From assembly GCA_944319815.1 (NCBI GenBank), contig CALUEX010000006.1, forward strand, positions 23,163 through 87,162: DNA of 64,000 nucleotides, in the 5' to 3' direction. This document shows, piece by piece, positions 49,567-58,692 of the stretch (the stretch's first letter is position 1; each line of letters opens with the position of its first letter). Source of the DNA: an uncultured Prevotella sp. GTDB taxonomy: Bacteria; Bacteroidota; Bacteroidia; Bacteroidales; Bacteroidaceae. Under the pieces are notes generated by a model that worked only from the letters and a program-made list of their open reading frames with translations, ran no database searches and was not told the origin of the DNA. The translations under genes and the position numbers were made by a program.

Positions 49567-49878
49567 TCAAATGGTTCTGCCACGCCATGCGGCATCCTTG
49601 CGCCTGTCCTCCACGAGCCGGACAATACTTTGAATGTCCTCCGGCTTGTAGAAAATCTTGTGCCCGATTTGCGAGTAAGCCAGTGTCCCGTTGTCGCGGA
49701 GCGTCTGCAAGGTGCGGGGACTGATGCGCAACTGCTGGCAGACATCCTGATTGTCCATCCAGCGGCTGAGTTTCCCTTTTTCGCGCTTACCAATGATTTC
49801 ATTCACCCGGTCGGACAATAGGTTGAGCTTGCCGACCATTTCCTCATACTTTTCTTTCGAGATAATCACTACGTTCAT
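49567..49878 (-). CDS. excisionase-like HTH protein
   Basis: Translation from M-N-V-V-I-I-S-K-E-K-Y gives 103 residues. A predicted helix precedes an HTH_17 domain (D-V-C-Q-Q-L-R-I-S-P-R-T-L-Q-T-L-R-D-N-G near 50-70, then K-I-F-Y-K-P-E-D-I). It resembles the gene at 49216 and probably arose by duplication. The ATG at 49878 was chosen over an in-frame ATG at 49947, which would add an Asn/Lys-rich leader. Confidence 0.75.
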   Translation of the reverse strand: MNVVIISKEKYEEMVGKLNLLSDRVNEIIGKREKGKLSRWMDNQDVCQQLRISPRTLQTLRDNGTLAYSQIGHKIFYKPEDIQSIVRLVEDRRKDAAWRGRTI

Positions 49879-49947
49879 TTTTATCTTGTTTTTGTTGTTA
49901 ATAATCCGTTTCGTCTGCAAAGTAAAACCAGTGTCTGCATTAAACAA

Positions 49948-50403
49948 TGGCTTTGCAATGAGGCGGCAGCTTGTGGCAGCAAGTGGTAGGGAGTGGCGTT
50001 GTCCGCCGACCTGTCACGGCTGTTCCAAGCGTCCGCGATACAAAGGAAAGCGAAACCCGGCTTAATCCAATCACTTCATACCTGCGTGGCAGCATTTGGC
50101 GTCGGTCTGGTAGCCTCTGGCGTTCTTCAAATCTCCAAGCGGCTATCAGGGCAACCGACATTACCCCGGACTTCATCCTGTATGACATCCAGACTGATGC
50201 CATATCCCTTACGGACTCATCTTGATGGCAAATCGGCGCAATGTCCACCGTCAACCTAATGCGTATAATGCAAACCTGTACAATATTGCCATACCGAACC
50301 CAATCGTTTGACGACCTGTAATGTATCCGCTTTCTTTGCGGTCGATAATCGGTCAAATGTGCGCACTGTGACCACTATTGTTAAACATTTAATTCAAACA
50401 AGT
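49948..50403. other. non-coding spacer before the mob region
   Basis: No coding frame is supported here. The stretch contains several direct and inverted short repeats but no clear box. It may hold regulatory or decayed sequence. Confidence 0.3.
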
Positions 50404-50835
50404 ATGAAAAAGAACGTAAGCAGTCAGTCAATGGATGCAACATTGCAAACATTTTTGGGAAACCTGTCAAGCAAGGAAACACCGAGGTTAGAACCGCAGC
50501 CTGCCGCCACGCAGGGGCAGACAAGCGTGGTTGTACAGGAAACGGCTAATGTACCCATACCTGAACAGACAGACGAAACTCCACAGGCGGTACGCCGCAT
50601 CAGCGGTAAGCAACGCCGGGCATCGTTGGAGGAATACAAGGAAACCTTTCTTCCTGTTCCGTCCATAGAAGACCGCAAGCCCGTGTTCCTCAGCCGCAGC
50701 ACGCGCGATGCCCTCGACCGCATCGTCCGCATGTTCGGTGAACGCAAGATGAGCGTGTCTGGACTGGTGGAGAACATCGCTCGGCAGCATCTTGCCATCT
50801 ACGGTGAGGACATCGAGGCATGGCGTAAACTCTGA
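50404..50835 (+). CDS. DUF3408-type mobile element protein
   Basis: Translation from M-K-K-N-V-S-S-Q-S-M gives 143 residues. A disordered Gln/Pro-rich N-terminal half is followed by a conserved domain with P-V-F-L-S-R-S-T-R-D-A-L-D-R-I-V and M-S-V-S-G-L-V-E-N-I-A near 90-130, as in DUF3408 proteins of Bacteroidales elements. This domain looks like a ribbon-helix-helix DNA-binding fold. It lies just before the oriT-like structure and the mob genes, so a relaxosome accessory role is plausible. Confidence 0.75.
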   Translation: MKKNVSSQSMDATLQTFLGNLSSKETPRLEPQPAATQGQTSVVVQETANVPIPEQTDETPQAVRRISGKQRRASLEEYKETFLPVPSIEDRKPVFLSRSTRDALDRIVRMFGERKMSVSGLVENIARQHLAIYGEDIEAWRKL

Positions 50836-50853
50836 GAATTAAGAGACGAATTG

Positions 50854-50977
50854 ACGGGATGTAGTTTGGGGTTACTCTGAACCTGTCCAACGGAGTTTTG
50901 AGGGGAGCAAGTTTGTGTTTCGGGCATACCGAAACCTCCTGCTCCCACTCCCAAACTCCGTGGAAGCCGCATCCCGT
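50854..50977. other. oriT candidate: 124-bp nested inverted repeat
   Basis: Arms nest in order: ACGGGATG (50854-50861) with CATCCCGT (50970-50977), then CGGAGTTTTG with CAAACTCCG, GGGAGCAAG with CTGCTCCC, and GTTTCGG with CCGAAAC around GCATA. The block lies between DUF3408 and the MobA/C-like gene, directly upstream of the relaxase, where oriT is expected in Bacteroidales mobilizable transposons. The nick site was not identified. Confidence 0.6.
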
Positions 50978-51016
50978 TGGTCTAATAGGTAATCACATTC
51001 TAATCAGTAGAAATCA

Positions 51017-51382
51017 ATGGAACAGAAAAAGAAATTTGATAGAAAGAACAAGGGAGGCCGTCCCAAGAAGGGAGCGGCTGACAAGCTGAAATACCGCCTC
51101 ACGGTGAAGATGGCGACATCGGACTACTATATGCTGAAAGGCAAGGTACGGAGTGCGGGCATCTCCGCCGGGGAGTTCCTGCGCGGATGCATGAGGGGCG
51201 GACAGGTGAAAGAGCGGCTCACGCCGGAGCATACGGGTTACATCCGCCAGTTATGCGGCATGGCGAACAACCTGAACCAGCTTGCGCACAAGGCGAACGC
51301 GGCTGGCTTCGCCAACGTGAGACAGGAATGCCGTGTACTGGTCGCACGTATCGAGGAAGTGCTTAACCTAATCCTTTTATGA
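51017..51382 (+). CDS. MobA/MobC-like mobilization protein
   Basis: The 121-residue protein has a basic N terminus (K-K-K-F-D-R-K-N-K-G-G-R-P-K-K) and a C-terminal domain with L-C-G-M-A-N-N-L-N-Q-L-A-H-K-A-N near 75-92. This motif is typical of Bacteroidales MobC/MobA relaxosome accessory proteins that bind oriT and recruit the relaxase. It precedes the relaxase gene by 9 bp. Confidence 0.85.
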   Translation: MEQKKKFDRKNKGGRPKKGAADKLKYRLTVKMATSDYYMLKGKVRSAGISAGEFLRGCMRGGQVKERLTPEHTGYIRQLCGMANNLNQLAHKANAAGFANVRQECRVLVARIEEVLNLILL

Positions 51383-51391
51383 TAATTGAAT

Positions 51392-52327
51392 ATGATTGCT
51401 AAAATCATCAAAGGAAGCAACTTCAAGGGTGTGGTAAGCTACATTCTTGACAAGGAAAAGGGTGCTATAATCCTTGTCTGTGACGGCTTGTTTGCCGATA
51501 GCAAGGGAACAATAGCGGGCAGTTTCGAAGCACAGGCAAGGATGAATTCGAAAGTGACGAAGCCTGTCGGACACATCGCATTGGCCTTTTCCAAGGAGGA
51601 TGAGCACCGTCTTACCGACCGTGAAATGGCAGGAATAGCGTTGGAATACCTGAAGAAAATGGGAATAACCGATACGCAATTCCTTATCGTGCGCCACTTC
51701 GACAAGGAGCATCCGCATGTACATATCGCCTTCAACCGCATCGCCAACGATGGCAGGACAATCAGCGACCGGAACGAACGGATACGCAGCACCCGCATCT
51801 GCAAGGAGCTGACAAGAAAGTATGGTCTTTATTTCGCCAACGGCAAAGAGCAAGTGAAACACCACCGCCTGAAAGAGCCGGACAAGACTAAGTACGAACT
51901 TTACTCCATCCTTAAATCTGAAGTTGCAAGGTGTGGAAACTGGCGGCAGTTAATGGTTAATATGGAAAAACAAGGCGTGGAAGTGCGGTTCAAATACAAG
52001 GGCAGTTCGGACGAGGTGCAAGGTGTCGTATTCTCCAAGAACGGCTACTCGTTCAGCGGTTCCAAAATTGACAGGCGGTTCAGCTACTCCAAAATAGACG
52101 CAGCATTGAACGCCAACCGACATGAGGAACGGCAAAGGGTGATGCACAATCAGGTTACAGAATACTTGACACCCCAACCCGAGCCAAGCGGCTGCAATGA
52201 ATTGTACAGCGGCTCCATCGGCCTGTTCATGCCTGACAATACAAACCACCAAGCGGACGAGAACCATTTTGAGGAACAGCTAAAACGTAGAGACAAGAAA
52301 AAGAAACAACGTAAAATAAGATTCTAA
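51392..52327 (+). CDS. MobB-type relaxase (MOBP family)
   Basis: The protein of about 311 residues starts M-I-A-K-I-I-K-G-S-N-F-K-G-V-V-S-Y. The relaxase motif III H-P-H-V-H-I-A-F-N-R lies near 110, and the likely catalytic Tyr lies near the N terminus (V-S-Y). It nicks oriT and leads the single strand into a recipient. An upstream TTG at 51386 is in frame but less likely. It has no T4SS partner here, so it depends on a helper element. Confidence 0.9.
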   Translation: MIAKIIKGSNFKGVVSYILDKEKGAIILVCDGLFADSKGTIAGSFEAQARMNSKVTKPVGHIALAFSKEDEHRLTDREMAGIALEYLKKMGITDTQFLIVRHFDKEHPHVHIAFNRIANDGRTISDRNERIRSTRICKELTRKYGLYFANGKEQVKHHRLKEPDKTKYELYSILKSEVARCGNWRQLMVNMEKQGVEVRFKYKGSSDEVQGVVFSKNGYSFSGSKIDRRFSYSKIDAALNANRHEERQRVMHNQVTEYLTPQPEPSGCNELYSGSIGLFMPDNTNHQADENHFEEQLKRRDKKKKQRKIRF

Positions 52328-52329
52328 AT

Positions 52330-52980
52330 ATGGATAATAACGAAGTTTATGCGCTCTTCGAAGACATCAGGAATGGCTTGAAGGGCATCAATGACAAATT
52401 GGAGAACGCTCCAAAAGTAAGTAACGACCAATCAAGGGAGCAAGTTCCTGCAATGGATTTGGCTCCCATAAAAGAGTTGTTCGACAGTTCTGCAAAGGAG
52501 CATCAGGCACAGACGAAAGCCATGCTGACCAAGTTCGGGGAGGCGGAGGTTTACGCATCAAACAAAATTCTGCGCCTGTTGCGTGACTTGAAAGAATTGT
52601 TTGTCAGAAGTTCGGAAGAGCGGAAAGGCGAGCCGCAGGAGCATATCCACCGCCATTGTTTCGACATCAGGTCGAGCAAGGTCTTTTCTCTTTTGGTCGG
52701 CATGGGTGTCGTGTGCAGTCTTTCCATCTGGGGCAACATCGAGCTTTGGAAATCCAAACGCCAGTATGCAGACGATGCCTTGAAGTTCCGCGTCATCCGT
52801 TCATGGGGTGGTTGTGACGCAAAGACCATCCTTTGGCTGAATGACGTATTCGACATCCGGCGTGACGAGAAGACCATTGAATGGCTGAGCCAAGAAGCTG
52901 ATGGTTATGACAGGGATTTGAAGGCTGTTTCCGATAGTTTGATACAGGAGAAATTGAAAGTGGAACAAATCCAAAAGTAA
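52330..52980 (+). CDS. mobilization-linked membrane protein of unknown function
   Basis: The 216-residue protein starts 2 bp after the relaxase. Residues 1-105 are charged and partly coiled-coil (L-K-G-I-N-D-K-L-E). One membrane helix follows (about 118-135, S-L-L-V-G-M-G-V-V-C-S-L-S-I-W), and then a second charged helical region. Such genes often follow mobB in Bacteroidales mobilizable elements, but their role is unknown. It could link the relaxosome to the membrane. Confidence 0.6.
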   Translation: MDNNEVYALFEDIRNGLKGINDKLENAPKVSNDQSREQVPAMDLAPIKELFDSSAKEHQAQTKAMLTKFGEAEVYASNKILRLLRDLKELFVRSSEERKGEPQEHIHRHCFDIRSSKVFSLLVGMGVVCSLSIWGNIELWKSKRQYADDALKFRVIRSWGGCDAKTILWLNDVFDIRRDEKTIEWLSQEADGYDRDLKAVSDSLIQEKLKVEQIQK

Positions 52981-53515
52981 AATATGGCACGCATAAAACG
53001 ACCGATACGACCTCCATAAGGAAACAGCAATACTCGAATTTCAATCATAAGAGTAATTTCTTATCAAAACCTGAATGATTTTGGTGAGTAATCACTATCT
53101 TTGCGCAGGATAATTAAAAAAGCTGTATCTGATTGATACACAGAATGGAATTGAGGAGTATATGATTTTAGGTAACGATTTAGCGACATTCAGAATGCTC
53201 TGACCTACTGCGGTTTACCTCATAGCTTCAAACAACTCTTTTATACTTGCAAAGTATACTTTTTTTATCCCATACCGCCAAATCATTACCGGTTTTTTAT
53301 GGATTTTGCCGTTACCTTGTTTTGGAAACGGCTTCCGGTTTGATGTCGTAAGCCCATTTCAGAAGCGGCACAAGCAAAGAAAAGCCCACGACGACCACAA
53401 TGTCATAATACTACGTGAACCGGTATAAAAAACTTTGAAAAAGTTGTGGGAATAAGATCTTTTTAGTATCTTTATAGTTGACAATCAACAAGTTACATAA
53501 AAATACTCATTCCAC
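52981..53515. other. non-coding spacer at the end of the mob genes
   Basis: A promoter-like box TATCTTTG lies near 53095-53102, with a 13-codon frame (M-I-L-G-N-D-L-A-T-F-R-M-L) 55 bp downstream. The rest shows A/T-rich palindromes (TATACTTGCAAAGTATA near 53242) and the upstream end of the IS982 fragment. No gene is supported. Confidence 0.3.
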
Positions 53516-53950
53516 ATGACTAGTGCAAATATAATAGAAATTTTCTGTATTCTCGATGAGTTCTGCAAATATTTTGCCCCCAAACTGAAAAAACACACGC
53601 TGGACACATCAGGCAAACGTCGTCGCAATCTCCCGTTCCTCATGTCCGACAGCGAGGTGATGACAATCCTCGTACTTTTCCATACCATGCGCCACCGCGA
53701 CCTCAAGTCGTTCTATCTCGGTTACGTCTGTAACCACATGTGCACGGAGTTTCCACACCGCTTGTCATACAACCGGTTCATCGAACGCCAGGTCAAGGTG
53801 GGACTGTATCTTTTGCTGTTCCTCCAGACATGCGCATTGGGGAAATGTACGGGAATATCCATTATCGGCTCCACTCCATTGAAGTCATGCAATATAAAGC
53901 GCGCTCACAGCCACAGGACGACGAAAGGATGGGCGGCCAAGGGCAAGTGT
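53516..53950 (+). pseudogene. IS982-family transposase, 5' fragment
   Basis: The first 145 codons match IS982-type transposases by pattern: F-C-K-Y-F-A-P-K-L near 20, M-S-D-S-E-V-M-T-I-L-V-L-F-H near 43, and F-P-H-R-L-S-Y-N-R-F near 80. G-K-C-T-G-I-S-I-I-G-S-T follows near 112, where the family usually has D-S-T, so one catalytic Asp is replaced. K-G-W-A-A-K-G-K-C is the last recognisable motif. The C-terminal half, including the other catalytic acids, is missing. The frame runs on without a stop into unrelated sequence, giving a chimeric 202-codon ORF. Confidence 0.7.
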
Positions 53951-54124
53951 ATGTACGGATATGAGAACGAGACCATCATCGACTGTAGTTGTACGCTGCT
54001 GGAGCCGCATAAGGGATATACGGATGGAGAAGTGGTATGGGATTACGGCAAGGAAATTGTCGTGAGACTGATAAACAGCAAGGAAGTGGTAAGAAGCCGT
54101 GATGATGTATTGATTTTTGACTAA
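53951..54124 (+). other. unrelated sequence fused in frame to the IS982 fragment
   Basis: Fifty-seven codons from the ATG at 53951 (M-Y-G-Y-E-N-E-T-I-I-D) to the stop at 54124 (D-D-V-L-I-F-D) continue the transposase frame but do not look like IS982. They may be a separate small gene, directly upstream of the pseudogene at 54145, into which an IS fragment landed. No family was recognised. Confidence 0.4.
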
Positions 54125-54144
54125 CCTTTATAAATATACTGCTT

Positions 54145-54447
54145 ATGTTATATGATTATAAAAAAGAGGACGTAAGACCAATGTGTCTGGTGTTAGAGGA
54201 CGGATTGACCGTTGAGGGCGAGTTTATAAACTTGAGAATTTCCATGGAAACGCTGCCGTAAGGCAAGACTTGGTATCATCTTCACCATGCGGATGATGAC
54301 GATACAGAACCGGCAACTGTCAAGAATGGTTGTGTAGCGGTAAACTTTTTCGGCACTTTGATTTGCGAACAAGTAAACGGTATCCGTGATAACGAGGAAT
54401 TTGTCATTAATTATTCCGTTCACATGAAGGTGTCCGTTCCGCTTTAA
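54145..54447 (+). pseudogene. LPD28-like small protein gene with in-frame stop
   Basis: From the ATG at 54145 the frame reads M-L-Y-D-Y-K-K-E-D, then I-S-M-E-T-L-P, then a TAA at 54259-54261. It resumes in the same frame as G-K-T-W-Y-H-L-H-H-A-D-D-D-D-T-E-P-A-T and ends at 54447. A single base change (GAA to TAA, giving L-P-E-G-K) would restore about 100 residues. The H-A-D-D-D-x-x-E-P-A-T region recalls LPD28-type domains carried on Bacteroidales mobile elements. The family link is from memory. Confidence 0.5.
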
Positions 54448-54483
54448 GGAATGCCGGATATTACCTTTCTGCCTTTTCCCATT

Positions 54484-54796
54484 TCATTCCCTCATCGGCG
54501 GGACAGAACCGGCGACTATGCGGTTGCGCTTCCGTCTTTCTCTTTTGGAGGACAGGACACTCTGGTTTTTCCTCGCCAAAAGCATCCAACTTTTCCGGTC
54601 GAACCGTAGGCTTTCTTGCGCCTCCATACAGACCATCCGGCTGATGGCTTTCATGTCTGCATCATTCCCTTTATGACCGGTTTCCGGATACGTTACCGCT
54701 ACATGGAATATGCGAACCGTCCTTGCACGGGCAAAACCGTGTAAAGTGTTTTCCACTTTACTTTTTCCCGAATTGTCCTTTTGAGAAGCTACTCAT
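54484..54796 (-). pseudogene. decayed small ORF behind a promoter box
   Basis: The minus strand has TAACTTTG at 54807-54814, then ATG at 54796 with M-S-S-F-S-K-G-Q-F-G-K-K and a stop after 12 codons. The same frame continues as S-G-K-H-F-T-R-F-C-P-C-K-D-G before another stop. A different frame stays open to 54484 (with M-K-A-I-S-R-M-V-C-M-E-A-Q-E). This looks like a gene broken by frameshifts or point changes. Its identity is unknown. Confidence 0.35.
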
Positions 54797-54820
54797 TTTT
54801 CCGATGCAAAGTTAACGTCC

Positions 54821-54852
54821 CGCTTCGACGGCCTTTCATTGCCGTCGAAGCG
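54821..54852. terminator. hairpin CGCTTCGACGGC/GCCGTCGAAGCG
   Basis: A perfect 12-bp inverted repeat with an 8-nt loop (54821-54832 and 54841-54852) lies just upstream of the minus-strand promoter box. It could end transcription from either side or be an operator. Confidence 0.4.
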
Positions 54853-55279
54853 AGCGTTGCACTTCCACCAATAAAACAGTCCGAAATCTTCCTTTATTTT
54901 CCTGTTCGTAAAACTTAACACATAGCGTCTTGATATATCTGAAAATCATTGAAACCATCGAATCAGACTATATGAAGCCTTCATCTTATTTCAATAATTT
55001 CTAACATCATCTCTTTGACGATGCAAAAGGTAATGAAATTTTCATTCCTACAAAATATCACGCCATTTCTTCACATTGTTTTCTAATATTGCGTTAAATT
55101 GTAGTTTTGAGCAAATAATCCCAATATATAAACGCTCCGCAACTGAGCCACGCATTCAGCCTAGCTCATACTGTTTGGAGATGTTTCATCCGTTGTTCCA
55201 ATGCCGTTGTGCACAAGTCATATTAATACAAAACACGACAATCATTATTTTTTGGTGACAAGCCTCATTACAGAAACTA
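54853..55279. other. spacer between the mobile region and the PUL
   Basis: This A/T-rich non-coding stretch has no recognisable gene, tRNA fragment or attachment-site repeat. It probably contains the unresolved right end of the mobile element. Confidence 0.3.
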
Positions 55280-57565
55280 TTAATAATTAAATTTCACCTT
55301 GCCATGAATGTCGGCAGCCGACGAACCTACATAAATAGTAAACGCGCCGCGTTCAGCTACCCATTCATGCCTCTCCTCATCAAAATATTTCAAATCATCG
55401 TCGCCAATAGTATAGGAGACCTGTTTTGTCTCTCCCGGCTCAAGCGCGACTTTCTCGAAATGCCTGAGTTCCTTTACCGGGCGGATTACCGAAGCCTTGT
55501 CGTCACTAACATAGAATTGCACAACTTCCTGTCCTGCGACATTTCCGCTGTTACGTACCGGCACCGTTACCGTGCGCCCGCTAATCGTTGGTTTACCGTA
55601 GCTGAATGTAGTATAACTCAAACCGAAGCCAAAGGGAAAGCGCACTTTCGTTTTAAAATAGTCAAACCAGCGATAGCCTAAAAGGATGTCTTCACCATAT
55701 ATTTCTGTTTCATTCTTCTTTGTTCCGTCTCCCGGTACAGTACAGAAATCTATACCTTTCCAACCCTCAACGGCAGCTTTCAGCAACCGGGCGGAATTCA
55801 GCGGCTTTCCCTCTTCACCGCCAAAAGGTTGCGGCAGCTTGTCGGGCGACACTCCGGGATAACCTACGGCACCCATTTTGTGGGCAGGATAGTCATTGAG
55901 TTTGTAAGCGAATGAAAACGGAAGTTTCCCGGATGGACACACGTCTCCGGAAATAATATCAGCCAAAGCATGTCCGGCCTCGCTTCCGAGATACCACGAC
56001 TGCACCAGAGCCTGCGCCTTGTCGAGCCAAGGCATATCGTATGCATTTCCACTCACAATCACCAGCACCGTGTTGCTGTTGGCGGCAAGCAGTTCGGTTA
56101 TAAGCCGGTCTTGTCCGAAAGGAAGTTGGTAAGATTCGCGGTCATCGCCCTCGCAGTCTTGATTATGATTTTTATTCAGCCCACCGATATAGATGACATA
56201 ATCGGCCGTTTTTGCTTTTTCAACAGCTTCATTGCGGAGCGAATCATAAAGGGATTGCGACAAAGCATCTACTTTACCATACATTGCGCGTCCTGAAACA
56301 TAGCCTTTCACATACTCTATGGTACATTTGTATCCGAACCGCTCCTTAATGCCACGCAGTGGCGACACTTCATCGCGAGGCTTTAGTTCGCTTGAGCCTC
56401 CGCCCGCACATAATCTGCGGGTTGCATTTTCGCCCACCACTAAAATTTTCATATTGTCTTTAAGATCAAGAGGAAGAATGCCATTGTTTTTCAACAGTAC
56501 TATGCCTTCCTGAGCTATCTTACGCGCAGCAGCGACGTGTTCGGGGGAATTCATTGAACCAAAGCCGTGATTGCCGGACATGGCCGTGCGCACTATAAGG
56601 CGGAGCATGCGCCTTGCCTTGTCATTGACAACAGAGTCAGGAACCTCGCCTCTGCGGCATTTCTCAAGATAGGCCCTTCCGAGATAGTAGTCATCATACG
56701 AATTTATAGGTGCTTCTGCAGAAAGGCCGTCAGTGAAGCTGCCCATTTCAAGGTCAAGGCCGTTAAAAATGGCCTCATCCGTGTTATGTGCGGCCCCCCA
56801 GTCAGTAATCACGGCTCCGTCAAATCCCCACTCTTTCTTCAGAATATCGTTAATCAAACGGGCGTTATGAGTCGCATGTTGATTAAGATATTGATTGTAA
56901 CTGCCCATTACGCTCCATGCGCCTCCTTCGACTACAGCCGCATGGAATGGGCGCAGATAAAGTTCGTACAAGGCGCGGTCTGAAACCCGCACGTCCACGT
57001 GGTCGCGGAATGTTTCCTGTTCGTTAAGCGCGTAGTGTTTCAGGCAGCATGCCACGCCATTGGACTGAAGTCCTTGAATATAAGGCACGCACATCCGCGA
57101 AACAAGATACGGGTCTTCGCCAAGATATTCAAAGTTGCGCCCGTTAAGGGGCGTGCGGTACAGATTGACGCCGGGGCCCAGCAAAACATTCTTTTTGCGA
57201 TAACGGGCCTCTTCGCCTATCGTTCGTCCATAAAGGTAAGCCAACTCCGGTTGCCATGTGGCGGCAAGGCAGGTCAGGGCGGGAAAAGCCGTACACGAGT
57301 CATTGGTCCAGCCGGCATGATCCCAGCTGTTCCAGCATATTTCCATCCTGACACCATGAGGCCCGTCGCTGCTATAAAGTTCAGGGACGCCTAAACGCGC
57401 CACACCCGGACTTGAGAATTTTGATTGTGCATAACTCAGGCGAATTTTCTCTTCAAGGGTCATCTTGTTCAAAAGCGTTTCCACCATTGACTCAATATCA
57501 TCGTTGTCGGCAGCACTTAAGGTCAGCGCACCAAACATAAAAAAAAGGAAAAGAAATTTTTTCAT
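55280..57565 (-). CDS. glycoside hydrolase family 3 (beta-glucosidase/xylosidase-like)
   Basis: Translation from M-K-K-F-L-F-L-F-F-M gives about 761 residues with a signal peptide ending L-S-A-A. The GH3 N-terminal domain has S-D-G-P-H-G-V-R near 65, K-H-Y-A-L-N-E-Q-E near 180, and the nucleophile Asp in V-I-T-D-W-G-A near 255. A C-terminal alpha/beta domain and a fibronectin-III-like domain (about 665-755) follow. GH3 enzymes release terminal beta-glucose, beta-xylose or other sugars. It is the last gene of the susC-susD-lipoprotein operon and the only CAZyme there. Confidence 0.9.
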   Translation of the reverse strand: MKKFLFLFFMFGALTLSAADNDDIESMVETLLNKMTLEEKIRLSYAQSKFSSPGVARLGVPELYSSDGPHGVRMEICWNSWDHAGWTNDSCTAFPALTCLAATWQPELAYLYGRTIGEEARYRKKNVLLGPGVNLYRTPLNGRNFEYLGEDPYLVSRMCVPYIQGLQSNGVACCLKHYALNEQETFRDHVDVRVSDRALYELYLRPFHAAVVEGGAWSVMGSYNQYLNQHATHNARLINDILKKEWGFDGAVITDWGAAHNTDEAIFNGLDLEMGSFTDGLSAEAPINSYDDYYLGRAYLEKCRRGEVPDSVVNDKARRMLRLIVRTAMSGNHGFGSMNSPEHVAAARKIAQEGIVLLKNNGILPLDLKDNMKILVVGENATRRLCAGGGSSELKPRDEVSPLRGIKERFGYKCTIEYVKGYVSGRAMYGKVDALSQSLYDSLRNEAVEKAKTADYVIYIGGLNKNHNQDCEGDDRESYQLPFGQDRLITELLAANSNTVLVIVSGNAYDMPWLDKAQALVQSWYLGSEAGHALADIISGDVCPSGKLPFSFAYKLNDYPAHKMGAVGYPGVSPDKLPQPFGGEEGKPLNSARLLKAAVEGWKGIDFCTVPGDGTKKNETEIYGEDILLGYRWFDYFKTKVRFPFGFGLSYTTFSYGKPTISGRTVTVPVRNSGNVAGQEVVQFYVSDDKASVIRPVKELRHFEKVALEPGETKQVSYTIGDDDLKYFDEERHEWVAERGAFTIYVGSSAADIHGKVKFNY

Positions 57566-57677
57566 GATTTTCAATTTTGTTGTCAACATAAGCCAGAAAA
57601 GCAAGCCGTTGCACTTTGGCAACGGCTTGTAATCACACATGGAAAATAGAATATTACAAACCTAAAACGGCGCGGCG

Positions 57678-58676
57678 TTATTCTTTAGTAATCTTTGTAA
57701 TCGTGTAACCGTCGCCTACGAAGATGGCTCCGTCTTGTTCGTTCATCAGCTCTATGGAGTAGTCGGTAAGTGCAAACTCCAGAACCATGGAACCGTTAAT
57801 CGTAATGTCGCCACGCTCGGGGTCTCCTTTTCCTGTAAGAATATTATTCCACCAAGCGGTAGTCATGGTGCCTTGTCCCTCACCGGTAACATATGCACGG
57901 ACTATATCGCCGCTCTTTACCAAATCTTTAAACTGCGTCTGGAGAAGAGTGAACGGTGTATCCCATGTTACATTGAACGAGCCTTCCCAAAGCGTTTCTT
58001 CCGAGACAGGAAGTTCTTCGCAGACTTCAATCTTATCGCCGCCATAAACATTGCCATCGCTGTCTGTAAGAGTTATGCGGTATGTGCCGAGGGCGAGGTC
58101 GCTTGGCACAGTGTATTCAATATAGTCATAGCCGTTATTGGGAACGAAAGTAGCAGCCGCTTCCTTGTCACCGATGGTTATTTTCACTACTTTGTCCATA
58201 TTGGTGCCATGTAATTTCGCCGTCATTCCCGGAACAACCTTACGATCGCTTGTACCATCACTGGGAGTCGGGTCGCCATCAAGCGGCAAAACAACAAGTT
58301 TGCCCGTTCGGGACGTTTGTTTTCCCTTTGTCGTGGTAGCGACAATCTTCAAGATATATTCTCCAGCCAAAAGCGGTGATAGTTGTATTTTAGTGCCTTC
58401 ACAGACTTTCTCGTCGTCGATGAGCCACTCGACAGTGGTGTAGAGGGCAGGGGTCACTACGGTTGAATCAACTAATTCCGCATCGCGAGAAATGGTCTTG
58501 TAAACGGCCGGTTCACCGTTTTCCCAATCGCCGAACCACGGAAGGAGTATTTGCGGGAAATCATCCTCGGTGGCCGTGATGAACCCTTCGTTGTCTTCAG
58601 AGCAGGAGCAAAACATTCCCATGGAGAGGACAACCATTGCCGTTACCAATTTATATAATGTCTTTTTCATTTTCAT
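57678..58676 (-). CDS. surface glycan-binding lipoprotein (SusE/F position)
   Basis: The 332-residue lipoprotein has a signal with C-S-C-S near residue 25. Two beta domains follow: an immunoglobulin-like region (about 75-140, P-L-L-A-G-E-Y-I-L-K-I-V-A-T-T-T) and an IPT/TIG-like region (about 145-220, V-V-P-G-M-T-A-K-L-H-G-T-N). A C-terminal binding-type domain follows. In PULs the gene after susD usually encodes such a surface glycan-binding protein. The start at 58676 is followed by a second Met at residue 3. It precedes the GH3 gene by 112 bp. Confidence 0.75.
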   Translation of the reverse strand: MKMKKTLYKLVTAMVVLSMGMFCSCSEDNEGFITATEDDFPQILLPWFGDWENGEPAVYKTISRDAELVDSTVVTPALYTTVEWLIDDEKVCEGTKIQLSPLLAGEYILKIVATTTKGKQTSRTGKLVVLPLDGDPTPSDGTSDRKVVPGMTAKLHGTNMDKVVKITIGDKEAAATFVPNNGYDYIEYTVPSDLALGTYRITLTDSDGNVYGGDKIEVCEELPVSEETLWEGSFNVTWDTPFTLLQTQFKDLVKSGDIVRAYVTGEGQGTMTTAWWNNILTGKGDPERGDITINGSMVLEFALTDYSIELMNEQDGAIFVGDGYTITKITKE

Positions 58677-58692
58677 TCAATCTGTTAATCTG

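Larger units (their letters stand above)
47506..52980 (+). mobile_element. mobilizable element core (int to mob genes)
   Basis: An integrase, an accessory DNA-binding protein, two excisionase-like HTH proteins, DUF3408, an oriT-like structure, a MobA/C-like protein and a relaxase occur in this order, without type IV secretion genes. This is the layout of Bacteroidales mobilizable transposons that need a helper conjugative element. The outer boundaries are not resolved: the left end lies between tRNA-Phe and int, and the right end is somewhere after 52980, probably before 55280. Confidence 0.8.

Noticed and set aside
52981-55279. Right attachment site as a copy of the tRNA-Phe 3' end.
   Set aside because: No stretch resembling GGTTCGATTCCTGGTGG was found here; the short match GCGGTACCACTC near 60890 lies inside susC and is chance.
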